Origin: Psychroserpens sp.
GTDB taxonomy: Bacteria > Bacteroidota > Bacteroidia > Flavobacteriales > Flavobacteriaceae
Length of the DNA: 64,000 nucleotides
Assembly (NCBI GenBank): GCA_017643165.1
Contig: JAEPNY010000002.1
Location: 164,402 to 228,401 of the forward strand
Direction: 5' to 3'
Each line of letters starts with the position of its first letter. The first letter of the stretch is position 1. The translations under genes and the position numbers were made by a program. Under the pieces are notes generated by a model. The model was given only the letters and a program-made list of their open reading frames with translations, did no database searches and was not told the origin of the DNA. Of this stretch, positions 14,883 through 21,583 are shown piece by piece.

Positions 14883-15398
14883 ATGACAAAACTTCAAAAG
14901 ATTTTATGGTTTGTTTTATTAGTTCTAGGTGTTTTCTTATGCATTGCATTATGGTATAAGGTTACCTATTCAATGGACGTAGCAGAGAGTTATGAAATTC
15001 ATGCAAGCGCGTCGTCTAAAAGATTGCTCATAGCTACACAAGGCAGTGATTTTAAAGATAGTGTAGTGCAAGAGGTAGTGACACAATTTAAAGCAGATTC
15101 ATTAGCGATTAAAGTTATTGACGTTTCAGGTTTAGCTAAGATAGATCCTAACGATTACACTGCATTATTATTAATTCATACTTGGGAAAATTGGAAACCT
15201 CCTAAAGAAATAGAAAAATTCATACATAGAACGAAAATAAATCAAGATAAAATAGTTGTGATCACGACTTCTGGTGATGGTTCATATCATATGGATGGTA
15301 TGGATGCTATTACCGGACCGTCTAAACCAGAAAATATTCGTCCCATGGCTGAAGATGCGATCAAACGGTTACAGTCTATTTTAGAGCGAACACCTTAA
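14883..15398 (+). CDS. Membrane-anchored flavodoxin-like protein
   Basis: A 171-residue protein with an N-terminal membrane anchor (about 6-27, LWFVLLVLGVFLCIALWY) and a flavodoxin-like alpha/beta fold after it: RLLIATQGSDFKDSVV near residue 49 in the place of the phosphate loop, ALLLIHTWENWKPP near 98 and VVITTSGDGSYHMDG near 124. The P-loop is atypical, so FMN binding is uncertain. It may be an envelope-side redox or signalling module. It is the first gene of a tightly spaced operon (gaps 12, 11 and 2 nt) with a PNPOx-like protein, a membrane protein and a GNAT enzyme. Confidence 0.75.
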   Translation: MTKLQKILWFVLLVLGVFLCIALWYKVTYSMDVAESYEIHASASSKRLLIATQGSDFKDSVVQEVVTQFKADSLAIKVIDVSGLAKIDPNDYTALLLIHTWENWKPPKEIEKFIHRTKINQDKIVVITTSGDGSYHMDGMDAITGPSKPENIRPMAEDAIKRLQSILERTP

Positions 15399-15410
15399 AG
15401 TATTTATGTC

Positions 15411-15881
15411 ATGATTAGAAGTTTAAATCAAAAAGAATGTGAAAAAATCCTTGCAGCTAATTATATTGGTCAATTGGCCTATATTCGGCAAAAACGTCCT
15501 TACGTTGCACCTATTACGTATTTCTACGATTCAAAAATAAATGCCATTATTGGGTATTCAGCAGAAGGGCATAAAATAGAGGCTATGCGAAAAAATAATT
15601 TAGTGTCTATGGGTGTATCTGAGATTGATTCTATTAATCATTGGGATTCTATTTTGGTACATGGTCGATATGAAGAATTAATTGGTAGTACAGCGAAAGC
15701 ACATTTGCACGATTTTTCATTAGGCGTTAAGGATTTGATCATGAAGAGAGAACATCGAAAATTAGACTTTATTAGTCAATTTTCTTCTAAGATTTACAAA
15801 GATGATTTTCCAATTATTTTTTTAATACACATCGAAGAGATGACTGGTAAAATGCGCAGACATTCAGAAACTGATGACTAA
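15411..15881 (+). CDS. Pyridoxamine 5'-phosphate oxidase-like flavin-binding protein
   Basis: A 156-residue split-beta-barrel protein of the PNPOx-like/NimA group. The N-terminal SLNQKECEKILAANYIGQLAY and following KRPYVAPITYFYDSK match the start of that family, which binds FMN, F420 or haem; residues SAEGHKIEAMRKNN near 60 fit the usual flavin-contact strand. Related small proteins are often induced by low oxygen or stress. The product is cytosolic. The substrate is not predictable. It sits 12 nt after the flavodoxin-like gene. Confidence 0.88.
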   Translation: MIRSLNQKECEKILAANYIGQLAYIRQKRPYVAPITYFYDSKINAIIGYSAEGHKIEAMRKNNLVSMGVSEIDSINHWDSILVHGRYEELIGSTAKAHLHDFSLGVKDLIMKREHRKLDFISQFSSKIYKDDFPIIFLIHIEEMTGKMRRHSETDD

Positions 15882-15892
15882 AGCTTAATACT

Positions 15893-16267
15893 ATGAAAAA
15901 TACAATATCTTATGTCAATATATTAAAATATGTGGCGCGATATACTTTACTGCTCGTCGCAAGTTTGTTACTAGTGTTTTCAGTGGTATCTGGTTCTGAA
16001 GATTATGATGGTGGGATTACAGGGCTACTAAAAAATAGTCCGAACGCAATTCCGTGGTTGGTACTAATACTTTTAATCTTCGTTGCCTGGAAGTATGAAT
16101 TGCTTGGTGGATCATTAATTTTCTTATGCGGACTGTGGTTCGTTTATTTCTTTAATTTTAGTGGACCTAATTTTTGGTGGATCACCTTTTTCTTAACAAG
16201 TTTAATACCGATTATGGGCTTACTTTTTATTTTGAGTTGGTACCTTGATAAACGACGAAAAGAATAA
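15893..16267 (+). CDS. Small four-helix membrane protein
   Basis: A 124-residue hydrophobic protein with about four membrane helices (roughly 14-33, 50-68, 70-90, 96-117) and a basic C-terminus (LDKRRKE). The short loop SGSEDYDGGITGLLKNSPNA after the first helix is typical of a Bacteroidota family without assigned function. No catalytic residues stand out. Its position inside the operon (11 nt after the PNPOx-like gene, 2 nt before the GNAT gene) ties it to the stress regulon. Confidence 0.8.
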   Translation: MKNTISYVNILKYVARYTLLLVASLLLVFSVVSGSEDYDGGITGLLKNSPNAIPWLVLILLIFVAWKYELLGGSLIFLCGLWFVYFFNFSGPNFWWITFFLTSLIPIMGLLFILSWYLDKRRKE

Positions 16268-16269
16268 CT

Positions 16270-17037
16270 ATGGAAACATTAAAACTCATTGAAGTGACGC
16301 CTCAAAATGTTTATGAACAAACACTTTTTTGTATTAAAGACATTAAAAGTCCAGGGTTTGAAAGTAAACGAAAATGGTTTGAAAAGCGCTATAACGAGGG
16401 ACTAAAACTTAAGATACTTAAAAATCATCAAGATAAGATGATTGGCTTCATTGAATATACGCCAGTTTCTAAGGCTTGGCGCCCTATTAAAGGTGATAAC
16501 TTTATGTTTATTCATTGCATGTACGTGTATTCTAAAAAAGATAGAAATAAAGGCTATGGAACATTATTAGTTGATGTGGCAGAGCAAGCTGCTAAAGCCC
16601 TTGATATGTCAGGTTTATGCGTGATGACGTCAAAAGGCTCATGGATGGCCAATAAAAGTATTTTTGAACATTTAGGGTTTGAAGTTACAGAAACAAAAGA
16701 TCGTTTTGAGTTAATGGTAAAGCAATGGGATGATATGGCTGCATGCCCCGAATTAATCGACTGGACGTCACGACAACAAGACTACGATGGTTGGAATTTA
16801 GTCTATGCGGATCAGTGTCCATGGCATGAAAAATCGGCGTTCGATCTTTTAAATACAGCAATGGATTTCGGCATAGATCTTAAGATTAAGAAGATCGCTT
16901 CAGTAGAAGAGGCCAAGCAAGCACCATCGGGATTTGGCGTTTTCAATTTATTGCATAATGGTAAGTTATTGGAAGATCATTACATCAGTGCTACACGTTT
17001 TAAAAATATTCTACGCGAGGAATTGAAGATTCAATAA
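16270..17037 (+). CDS. GNAT acetyltransferase fused to a YoaP-like domain
   Basis: A 255-residue two-domain protein. Residues about 5-155 are a GNAT fold with the acetyl-CoA motif RNKGYGTLLVDVAEQAA (R/Q-x2-G-x-G/A) and a conserved MTSKGSWMANKSIFEHLGF segment. Residues about 160-255 match the YoaP-like C-terminal domain: YADQCPWHEKSAFDLLNTA, APSGFGVFNLLHNGKLL and SATRFKNIL. Such fusions occur in Bacillus YoaP and in many Bacteroidota, and the acceptor is unknown. The cysteine in QCPWH may be functional. It is the last gene of the 14883 operon. Confidence 0.88.
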   Translation: METLKLIEVTPQNVYEQTLFCIKDIKSPGFESKRKWFEKRYNEGLKLKILKNHQDKMIGFIEYTPVSKAWRPIKGDNFMFIHCMYVYSKKDRNKGYGTLLVDVAEQAAKALDMSGLCVMTSKGSWMANKSIFEHLGFEVTETKDRFELMVKQWDDMAACPELIDWTSRQQDYDGWNLVYADQCPWHEKSAFDLLNTAMDFGIDLKIKKIASVEEAKQAPSGFGVFNLLHNGKLLEDHYISATRFKNILREELKIQ

Positions 17038-17071
17038 TAGAAATCAAAACTTATCGTAAATTAGTCTAATC

Positions 17072-17114
17072 TGATCAATATCATTGTGTTACATTTTTGT
17101 TATCAGTTACTTTG
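17072..17114 (+). promoter_or_regulatory. Box-23-TAnnTTTG promoter of the ytfI-gerW unit
   Basis: TGATCAATATCA (17072-17083), exactly 23 nt, then TTACTTTG (17107-17114), one mismatch from TAnnTTTG. The predicted start site near 17119 lies downstream of the TTG at 17097, so translation must begin at the ATG at 17130. Confidence 0.78.
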
Positions 17115-17129
17115 CTGAAAACGAACGCA

Positions 17130-17636
17130 ATGATTCTCTATGTTTTTTTGATCCTATTGTTGTTGTTGATCTTCTACTTGTTAGTTGTTCCGCTAATACT
17201 GCATGTAGATACATCAACTAATCAATATTATATTCAAATTGGAGGTATTTTTAAAGCAAATTTCTTATATGATGAGGCTGAACTAATAAAGCTAAAATTT
17301 AAAATACTTGGGTTTAATTATGAAGTCTTTCCACTACGTAAGAAGCCGAAATCAAAACCGAAGAATCGTATTAAAGAAAATACTGATAATGCGAAAAAGA
17401 ATGCGCTTCCTTTCAAAAAGATATTAAGAGTGATAAGATCGTTTGAAGTAAAACAATTTCTAATTGATATAGATACGGGTGATTGTATTACAAATTCAAA
17501 ACTTTATCCTGTTTTTTCAGGGTCTAATTTTTATTTGGGCAGTCAGATGTTCATTAATTATCAAGGGAGAAATAGATTCGTGTTGACCATTCAAAATAGG
17601 CCAATACGTCTACTAAAAGCATATATGAACATTTAA
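17130..17636 (+). CDS. YtfI-like DUF2953-type membrane-anchored protein
   Basis: A 168-residue protein from the ATG at 17130; an upstream TTG in frame lies in the promoter and is rejected. An N-terminal membrane helix (about 2-24, YVFLILLLLLIFYLLVVPLI) leads to HVDTSTNQYYIQIGGIFKANF, then a basic linker (LRKKPKSKPKNRIK) and a C-terminal part ending NRPIRLLKAYMNI. The IQIGGIFKA and C-terminal VLTIQNRPIRLLKA patterns resemble the DUF2953 protein YtfI, whose gene is the neighbour of ytfJ/gerW in Bacillus. Here too a GerW-family gene follows 10 nt downstream, which strengthens the otherwise weak similarity. Confidence 0.7.
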   Translation: MILYVFLILLLLLIFYLLVVPLILHVDTSTNQYYIQIGGIFKANFLYDEAELIKLKFKILGFNYEVFPLRKKPKSKPKNRIKENTDNAKKNALPFKKILRVIRSFEVKQFLIDIDTGDCITNSKLYPVFSGSNFYLGSQMFINYQGRNRFVLTIQNRPIRLLKAYMNI

Positions 17637-17646
17637 ATTTTTTACT

Positions 17647-18015
17647 ATGGAATTACATTTTGAAGAATTATTAGGACAAATTACAGATTTTATAAAATCT
17701 GAAGCAAAGACAGAAACTGTTGTTGGACAACAGTTCGAACTTGGACAGTTTAAATGTGTACCTGTAATTAAAGTAGGTATGGGATTTGGTTCGGGTGGAG
17801 GAGAAGGAACTCAGGCTAAAGGACAACGCGGTGAAGGCATGGGAGCTGGAGCAGGTGTTGGAATTGAACCTATTGGATTTTTGGTAACCAAATCTGAAGA
17901 AATTTCATTTATTGAAGCAGGTAAAGCACATGGTTTAGCTGCAGCATTTGAAAAAGTTCCTGAGTTAATTGAGAAGTTAGTACAGAATAGAAAAATGGAA
18001 ACAGAGACCGCATAA
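17647..18015 (+). CDS. GerW (YtfJ)-family protein
   Basis: A 122-residue soluble protein of the GerW/YtfJ family. Residues 1-45 (LLGQITDFIKSEAKTETVVGQQFELGQFKCVPVIKVGMGF) are followed by the family's glycine-rich stretch GSGGGEGTQAKGQRGEGMGAG and then GIEPIGFLVTKSEEISFI. In Bacillus it is a spore-coat-associated germination factor, but the family is widespread in non-sporulating bacteria and its role there is not known. Length is a little short because the C-terminus ends soon after the helix KVPELIEKLVQ. A strong terminator follows at 18038-18082. Confidence 0.9.
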   Translation: MELHFEELLGQITDFIKSEAKTETVVGQQFELGQFKCVPVIKVGMGFGSGGGEGTQAKGQRGEGMGAGAGVGIEPIGFLVTKSEEISFIEAGKAHGLAAAFEKVPELIEKLVQNRKMETETA

Positions 18016-18037
18016 ACGAACTTCCAGATTGCAATAG

Positions 18038-18082
18038 GCCTGGATACAGATGATAGTAGTTAGACGTATTCAGGCTTTTTTT
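18038..18082 (+). terminator. Rho-independent terminator after gerW-like gene
   Basis: Inverted repeat GCCTGGATAC (18038-18047) with GTATTCAGGC (18066-18075), one G-T pair, then seven T residues. It closes the ytfI-gerW unit, so the next box at 18100 starts a separate transcript. Confidence 0.88.
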
Positions 18083-18099
18083 GTTCACTATTCCTAGAC

Positions 18100-18142
18100 T
18101 GATATAAATCATTTTAGACACTTTTTAACCTAAGTATATTTA
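18100..18142 (+). promoter_or_regulatory. Box-23-TAnnTTTG promoter of the 22-residue microprotein
   Basis: TGATATAAATCA (18100-18111), exactly 23 nt, then TATATTTA (18135-18142), one mismatch from TAnnTTTG. It lies after a terminator and before the convergent end of mlaD, so its only possible product is the short ORF at 18167. Confidence 0.75.
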
Positions 18143-18166
18143 AGAATCTTACTAAAGTGTGCTATT

Positions 18167-18235
18167 ATGAAAATTCAATACAGACTGCTATTTGCAGTAC
18201 TAATACTCGTACTTTCGACAATTTTGTGTATTTAA
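18167..18235 (+). CDS. Predicted 22-residue membrane microprotein
   Basis: ATG at 18167 opens a 22-codon ORF, MKIQYRLLFAVLILVLSTIL followed by CI, ending in TAA at 18233-18235. It is a short basic head followed by one hydrophobic helix, the layout of a membrane-inserted microprotein. Its promoter (18100-18142) has the same box, 23-nt spacing and about 20-nt leader as the regulon's larger genes. It ends 13 nt before the convergent mlaD stop, so there is no room for a longer protein. It could instead be the surviving signal peptide of a decayed gene. Confidence 0.55.
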   Translation: MKIQYRLLFAVLILVLSTILCI

Positions 18236-18248
18236 AAATGAAATTAGA

Positions 18249-19238
18249 TCAATTATTCTTGCGTTCTTCGCGCTTTGCCTGTCGTTCTAATTTTTTAAAA
18301 TACCCTCTAAATAAGAAGTTGTGTTTTAAAGCCTCCATGTTTTCATTGAACTTGGCGGTGCCTTCGTTGATATTGTCTAACGTTGATCGAAGACTATTCA
18401 CTAGAGCTGTGTCTTTAACAATATAATTGTATGCACCTTCACTTGTTTTGATATCATTCATAATGCCGTTGACGTTATCTAGAACAGTTTCGATTTCGCG
18501 ACTAGAGCTTTCTAGATTAGACACCACGAGTTTAAGTTTTTCTCCAGATAGTGTGTCATTCAATATCATGCCTAATACGGTCTCATCATTCGTTTTTAAT
18601 GACGAAATAATAGCATTTAATTCATTGATCGTATTGGTGGCGCCCTGACTCGCGAGCTTCAAATTTCTTACAGAACGCTTGAGGTCCTGTGCCATAATTG
18701 TATCATTTAAAAGTAGACCAACGGTGCCTTCACCTTCTAACATTGCTGATGTGATTTTAAGTAGGTCTGCCGTTAGTATGGCTGCGTTTTCAGAGCCAAC
18801 ACTTAAGGTGCTTAAGATATCATCAGCACCAATCTTACTATAAGATTCGATAACGTCACCATTATTAATTAATTCAGAAGGCCCTTTTCCTGGAACGATA
18901 TTCACAATCATATTTCCTACGAGACCATCAGATCCTATAGTAGCAATTGCATTTTTCTTAATGTGTGTAATTATTTTCTCCTGAATATTCATATCGACCT
19001 GAATCGTAGAATCATTTATCATGATTATATCTTTCACAGTGCCTATATCAATACCTGAATAACGCACATTATTGCCGCGTTGTAAACCGTTTACATTTTG
19101 AAAATAGGAGCTTATTGTAAAGGTCTTATTAAACATGTTTTGACGCTGACCTATTAGGTAAACAGCAACAACAAATATGATGGTACCTAAGGTTACAAAA
19201 AGTCCTAATCTAATTTTTTGTTTGTTTGTCCGTTTCAT
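18249..19238 (-). CDS. mlaD: MlaD-family (MCE domain) lipid-transport substrate-binding protein
   Basis: A 329-residue periplasmic protein anchored by one N-terminal helix (about 10-30, LGLFVTLGTIIFVVAVYLIG) with an MCE domain at about 38-118 (FQNVNGLQRGNNVRYSGIDIGTVKDI) and a long helical C-terminal half (about 150-329) with repeated NL/N-I heptads and a highly basic tail (KKLERQAKREERKN). In Mla systems the MCE protein forms a hexameric ring that passes phospholipids between membranes. The helical tail may form the tube or a periplasmic stalk. The gene is 2 nt after mlaF and last in the mlaE-F-D operon. Confidence 0.92.
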   Translation of the reverse strand: MKRTNKQKIRLGLFVTLGTIIFVVAVYLIGQRQNMFNKTFTISSYFQNVNGLQRGNNVRYSGIDIGTVKDIIMINDSTIQVDMNIQEKIITHIKKNAIATIGSDGLVGNMIVNIVPGKGPSELINNGDVIESYSKIGADDILSTLSVGSENAAILTADLLKITSAMLEGEGTVGLLLNDTIMAQDLKRSVRNLKLASQGATNTINELNAIISSLKTNDETVLGMILNDTLSGEKLKLVVSNLESSSREIETVLDNVNGIMNDIKTSEGAYNYIVKDTALVNSLRSTLDNINEGTAKFNENMEALKHNFLFRGYFKKLERQAKREERKNN

Positions 19239-19240
19239 AA

Positions 19241-20002
19241 TTAATGTTTAAAAAATGCTTTAACTTTTGGGTCATCCATTTTGGCGAGCTCATTAAAAGT
19301 TCCCATCGCGTAGTCGATTCCATCAATGAGTAAAATCATTCGATCAGAAATAACTCTAGCACAATCTACATCATGTGTAATAATTAGTGATGAGGTACCA
19401 TATTTTCTCTGAATATCTTGCATTAAGAGAATGATCTCTTTAGCTGTAATTGGATCTAAACCACTCGTTGGTTCATCATATAGAATGATCTTAGGTTTCA
19501 TGATCAATGTTCGCGCTAAGGCGATCCTTCGTTTCATTCCACCAGAGAGTTCAGAAGGCATTAAGTCTATGGCACTTACGAGTCCTACGTTCTCCAGAGC
19601 CTCAATAACTAAAGCTTCGGCATCAATGTGTTCACCAAATTTTTTCGTGTGTCTTCGCAATGGAAATTCCAAATTTTCACGTACGGTCATGGAGTCATAG
19701 AGTGCACTTCCTTGAAATAAGAATCCGATATCTGCGCGAAGGATATCAAGCGCTTCCTGATCAAGTTTAGTGATATCATTCTTCATAACCCTAATATATC
19801 CGCTATCTGATTCCAATAGTCCAACGAGACATTTGATCATAACCGATTTTCCTGATCCAGATTTTCCCATGATCACTAAACTTTCCCCTTGATATAATTC
19901 CATGTTGAAACCATTAAGTACATCATTATCACCAAAACTCTTCCTCAAATCTTTAATTTGAAGTACGATATCTCGATTCGCTATTTGAGTTTTAGTTGTC
20001 AT
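19241..20002 (-). CDS. mlaF: MlaF-type ABC transporter ATPase
   Basis: A 253-residue ATPase. Walker A is GKSGSGKS near residue 46, the Q-loop FLFQGSALYDSMTVRENLEFPL is the Mla type, the signature is LSGGMKRRIALAR (the M instead of Q/E is characteristic of MlaF) and Walker B is IILYDEPTSGLDP. It powers lipid movement through MlaE. It overlaps mlaE by 4 nt (ATGA). The C-terminal GTFNELAKMDDPKVKAFF resembles the tail by which MlaF binds MlaB-type partners, though no STAS protein gene is here. Confidence 0.95.
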   Translation of the reverse strand: MTTKTQIANRDIVLQIKDLRKSFGDNDVLNGFNMELYQGESLVIMGKSGSGKSVMIKCLVGLLESDSGYIRVMKNDITKLDQEALDILRADIGFLFQGSALYDSMTVRENLEFPLRRHTKKFGEHIDAEALVIEALENVGLVSAIDLMPSELSGGMKRRIALARTLIMKPKIILYDEPTSGLDPITAKEIILLMQDIQRKYGTSSLIITHDVDCARVISDRMILLIDGIDYAMGTFNELAKMDDPKVKAFFKH

Positions 20003-20781
20003 AGGTCATAAAATATATCGGTTACAAAAACAGCAATAAAGTCGATGATAAAAAGCAATAATGATGAAAGTACAACAGCCGTATTGGCGGCTTTACCAAC
20101 ACCTTCTGTTCCTTTCTTACAATTATAGCCCTTATAGCATCCAACAATGCCTATGGCTAATCCAAAGAAAAACGACTTGATGGTGGCTGGAAGGATATCT
20201 CCAAATTCTAAGGCATCAAAAACCTTATTAAAATACAGAAGGAATGAGACATTGCCTTTAAGGTTTTCTACCAAATATGATCCAAAAAGTGCGATGGCAT
20301 CTCCAAATAATACGAGAAGAGGAAGCATTAAGGTTACGGCGAGTACCCTTGTAGCTACGAGGTATTTAAACGGATTTGTGCCAGAAACTTCCATCGCATC
20401 AATCTGTTCTGTCACGCGCATTGAGCCTAGCTCTGCACCGATTCCTGATCCAATTCGACCTGCACAGACCAGAGCTGTGATAATAGGACCTATTTCGCGA
20501 ACAATGGAGATACTTACCATTGAAGGCATCCAAGAGACTGCACCAAATTCCATTAAGGTGGGTCGTGTTTGTAGTGTTAAGACCAGTCCAATAATGAACC
20601 CAGTAATGCCTACTAATAATAAAGAGCGGTTGCCCATTTGATAACACTGTCGCAAAAACTCTTTGGTTTCAAATGGTCGTTTGAAAACTTCAATAAAGAA
20701 TCGTTTAGTAAAATAGGAGATTTCACCTACTTCAATGAAGAAGTTAATTAATTGGGATTTTATTTGCCTTAATCCAATCAT
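19999..20781 (-). CDS. mlaE: MlaE-family ABC transporter permease
   Basis: A 260-residue inner-membrane permease with an amphipathic N-terminal helix (GEISYFTKRFFIEVFKRPFE) and about five membrane helices. The family motif REIGPIITALVCAGRIGSGIGAELGSMRVTEQIDAMEV spans about residues 100-137 and is intact. It is the first gene of the mlaE-F-D operon and has the regulon promoter TGATAATTGTCA-23-TACATTTG. There are no mlaB or mlaC genes, which is common in Bacteroidota. Direction of lipid transport cannot be told. Confidence 0.94.
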   Translation of the reverse strand: MIGLRQIKSQLINFFIEVGEISYFTKRFFIEVFKRPFETKEFLRQCYQMGNRSLLLVGITGFIIGLVLTLQTRPTLMEFGAVSWMPSMVSISIVREIGPIITALVCAGRIGSGIGAELGSMRVTEQIDAMEVSGTNPFKYLVATRVLAVTLMLPLLVLFGDAIALFGSYLVENLKGNVSFLLYFNKVFDALEFGDILPATIKSFFFGLAIGIVGCYKGYNCKKGTEGVGKAANTAVVLSSLLLFIIDFIAVFVTDIFYDL

Positions 20782-20800
20782 TATTAGTTAAGATTCTACT

Positions 20801-20843
20801 CAAATGTAGACTATAATCGAGGTTTATAAAATGACAATTATCA
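20801..20843 (-). promoter_or_regulatory. Box-23-TAnnTTTG promoter of the mlaEFD operon
   Basis: Minus-strand TGATAATTGTCA (20832-20843), exactly 23 nt, then a perfect TACATTTG (20808-20801), then about 15 nt to the ATG at 20781. A second box for the divergent gene lies 30 nt further up at 20874. Confidence 0.85.
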
Positions 20844-20873
20844 TTTGGATTGCCACGGAATCAGGCGTATATC

Positions 20874-20916
20874 TGATATTTATCATTGTGTTCCTATATA
20901 GAATTTATGACATTTA
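20874..20916 (+). promoter_or_regulatory. Box-23 promoter of the 20941 coiled-coil gene
   Basis: TGATATTTATCA (20874-20885), exactly 23 nt, then GACATTTA (20909-20916). The box is good and the spacing fits, but the -7 element is the poorest of the set (two mismatches to TAnnTTTG). The ATG at 20941 follows about 20 nt later. Confidence 0.65.
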
Positions 20917-20940
20917 GTAGGATCAAAATATAGTAACATC

Positions 20941-21546
20941 ATGAAAACGAAAGACGATACGCACTTTGTAGATAAGGTTATTGGAGCATTACGAAAAACA
21001 GCTATAGAACTCGAGGAGTTCCAAGTGCAAGCCGCTTTAGGCAAAGCTGAAGCAAAAGACAAATATGAGGAAGTTAAAAAACGATTTAATCTCTTTATTC
21101 ACGATAGTGAATTTAAGGTAAAAGGGATTAAAGAAAAGATTGAAGAGGTTAATGCAATGTTTGATAAACTAAGAGTACAATTAGCATTAGGTAAAGCAGA
21201 AACTAAAGAGATCTTTAAAAAACAAAAGAAGCAGATCTTGGCAACGATACACGAGATCGAAGTTAAAATACGAACTAATGATACTTTAAATCGCATGTAT
21301 GCCTTAGCACTTATCGAAATTGAACAATTCAAAATTCAACTTGAGATTTTAGAGCAGCGATTTAATGAGGAAAAGGGCAAGGCGAAAGATACATTTGAAA
21401 AAGGAAAAGCGGATTTCAATTCATTTATCGAAAACTTCAAAGGTAAATACGGAAAGAAAAAAGAAGTGACAAAGTTTGAACATTTTCAGCATGAAATTTC
21501 AGAAGCCTTTGATCATTTTAAGAGGGCATTTACAAAACCTGAATAA
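20941..21546 (+). CDS. Coiled-coil protein with internal repeats
   Basis: A 201-residue charged, almost fully helical soluble protein with no signal peptide. Two copies of a 24-residue unit stand out, QVQAALGKAEAKDKYEEVKK (about 28-50) and RVQLALGKAETKEIFKKQKK (about 79-101), and a third degenerate one at IQLEILEQRFNEEKGKAKDT. The Q-LALGKAE-KD pattern is reminiscent of small helical stress proteins of the CsbD/late-embryogenesis type, but I would not assign a family. It is a single-gene unit, ends at a bidirectional terminator and shares its upstream region with mlaEFD. Confidence 0.8.
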   Translation: MKTKDDTHFVDKVIGALRKTAIELEEFQVQAALGKAEAKDKYEEVKKRFNLFIHDSEFKVKGIKEKIEEVNAMFDKLRVQLALGKAETKEIFKKQKKQILATIHEIEVKIRTNDTLNRMYALALIEIEQFKIQLEILEQRFNEEKGKAKDTFEKGKADFNSFIENFKGKYGKKKEVTKFEHFQHEISEAFDHFKRAFTKPE

Positions 21547-21553
21547 ATGAAAT

Positions 21554-21581
21554 AAAAGTGCAATTATGATTGCACTTTTTT
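21554..21581. terminator. Bidirectional terminator between 21546 and 21584
   Basis: An 11-bp perfect hairpin, AAAAGTGCAAT (21554-21564) with ATTGCACTTTT (21569-21579), loop TATG, with T runs on either strand. It separates the convergent coiled-coil gene and the UbiB-family gene. Confidence 0.88.
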
Positions 21582-21583
21582 AG

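Noticed and set aside
17097-17129. N-terminal extension of the ytfI-like protein from TTG 17097
   Set aside because: These codons overlap the promoter and its -7 element. The ATG at 17130 gives a normal membrane anchor.
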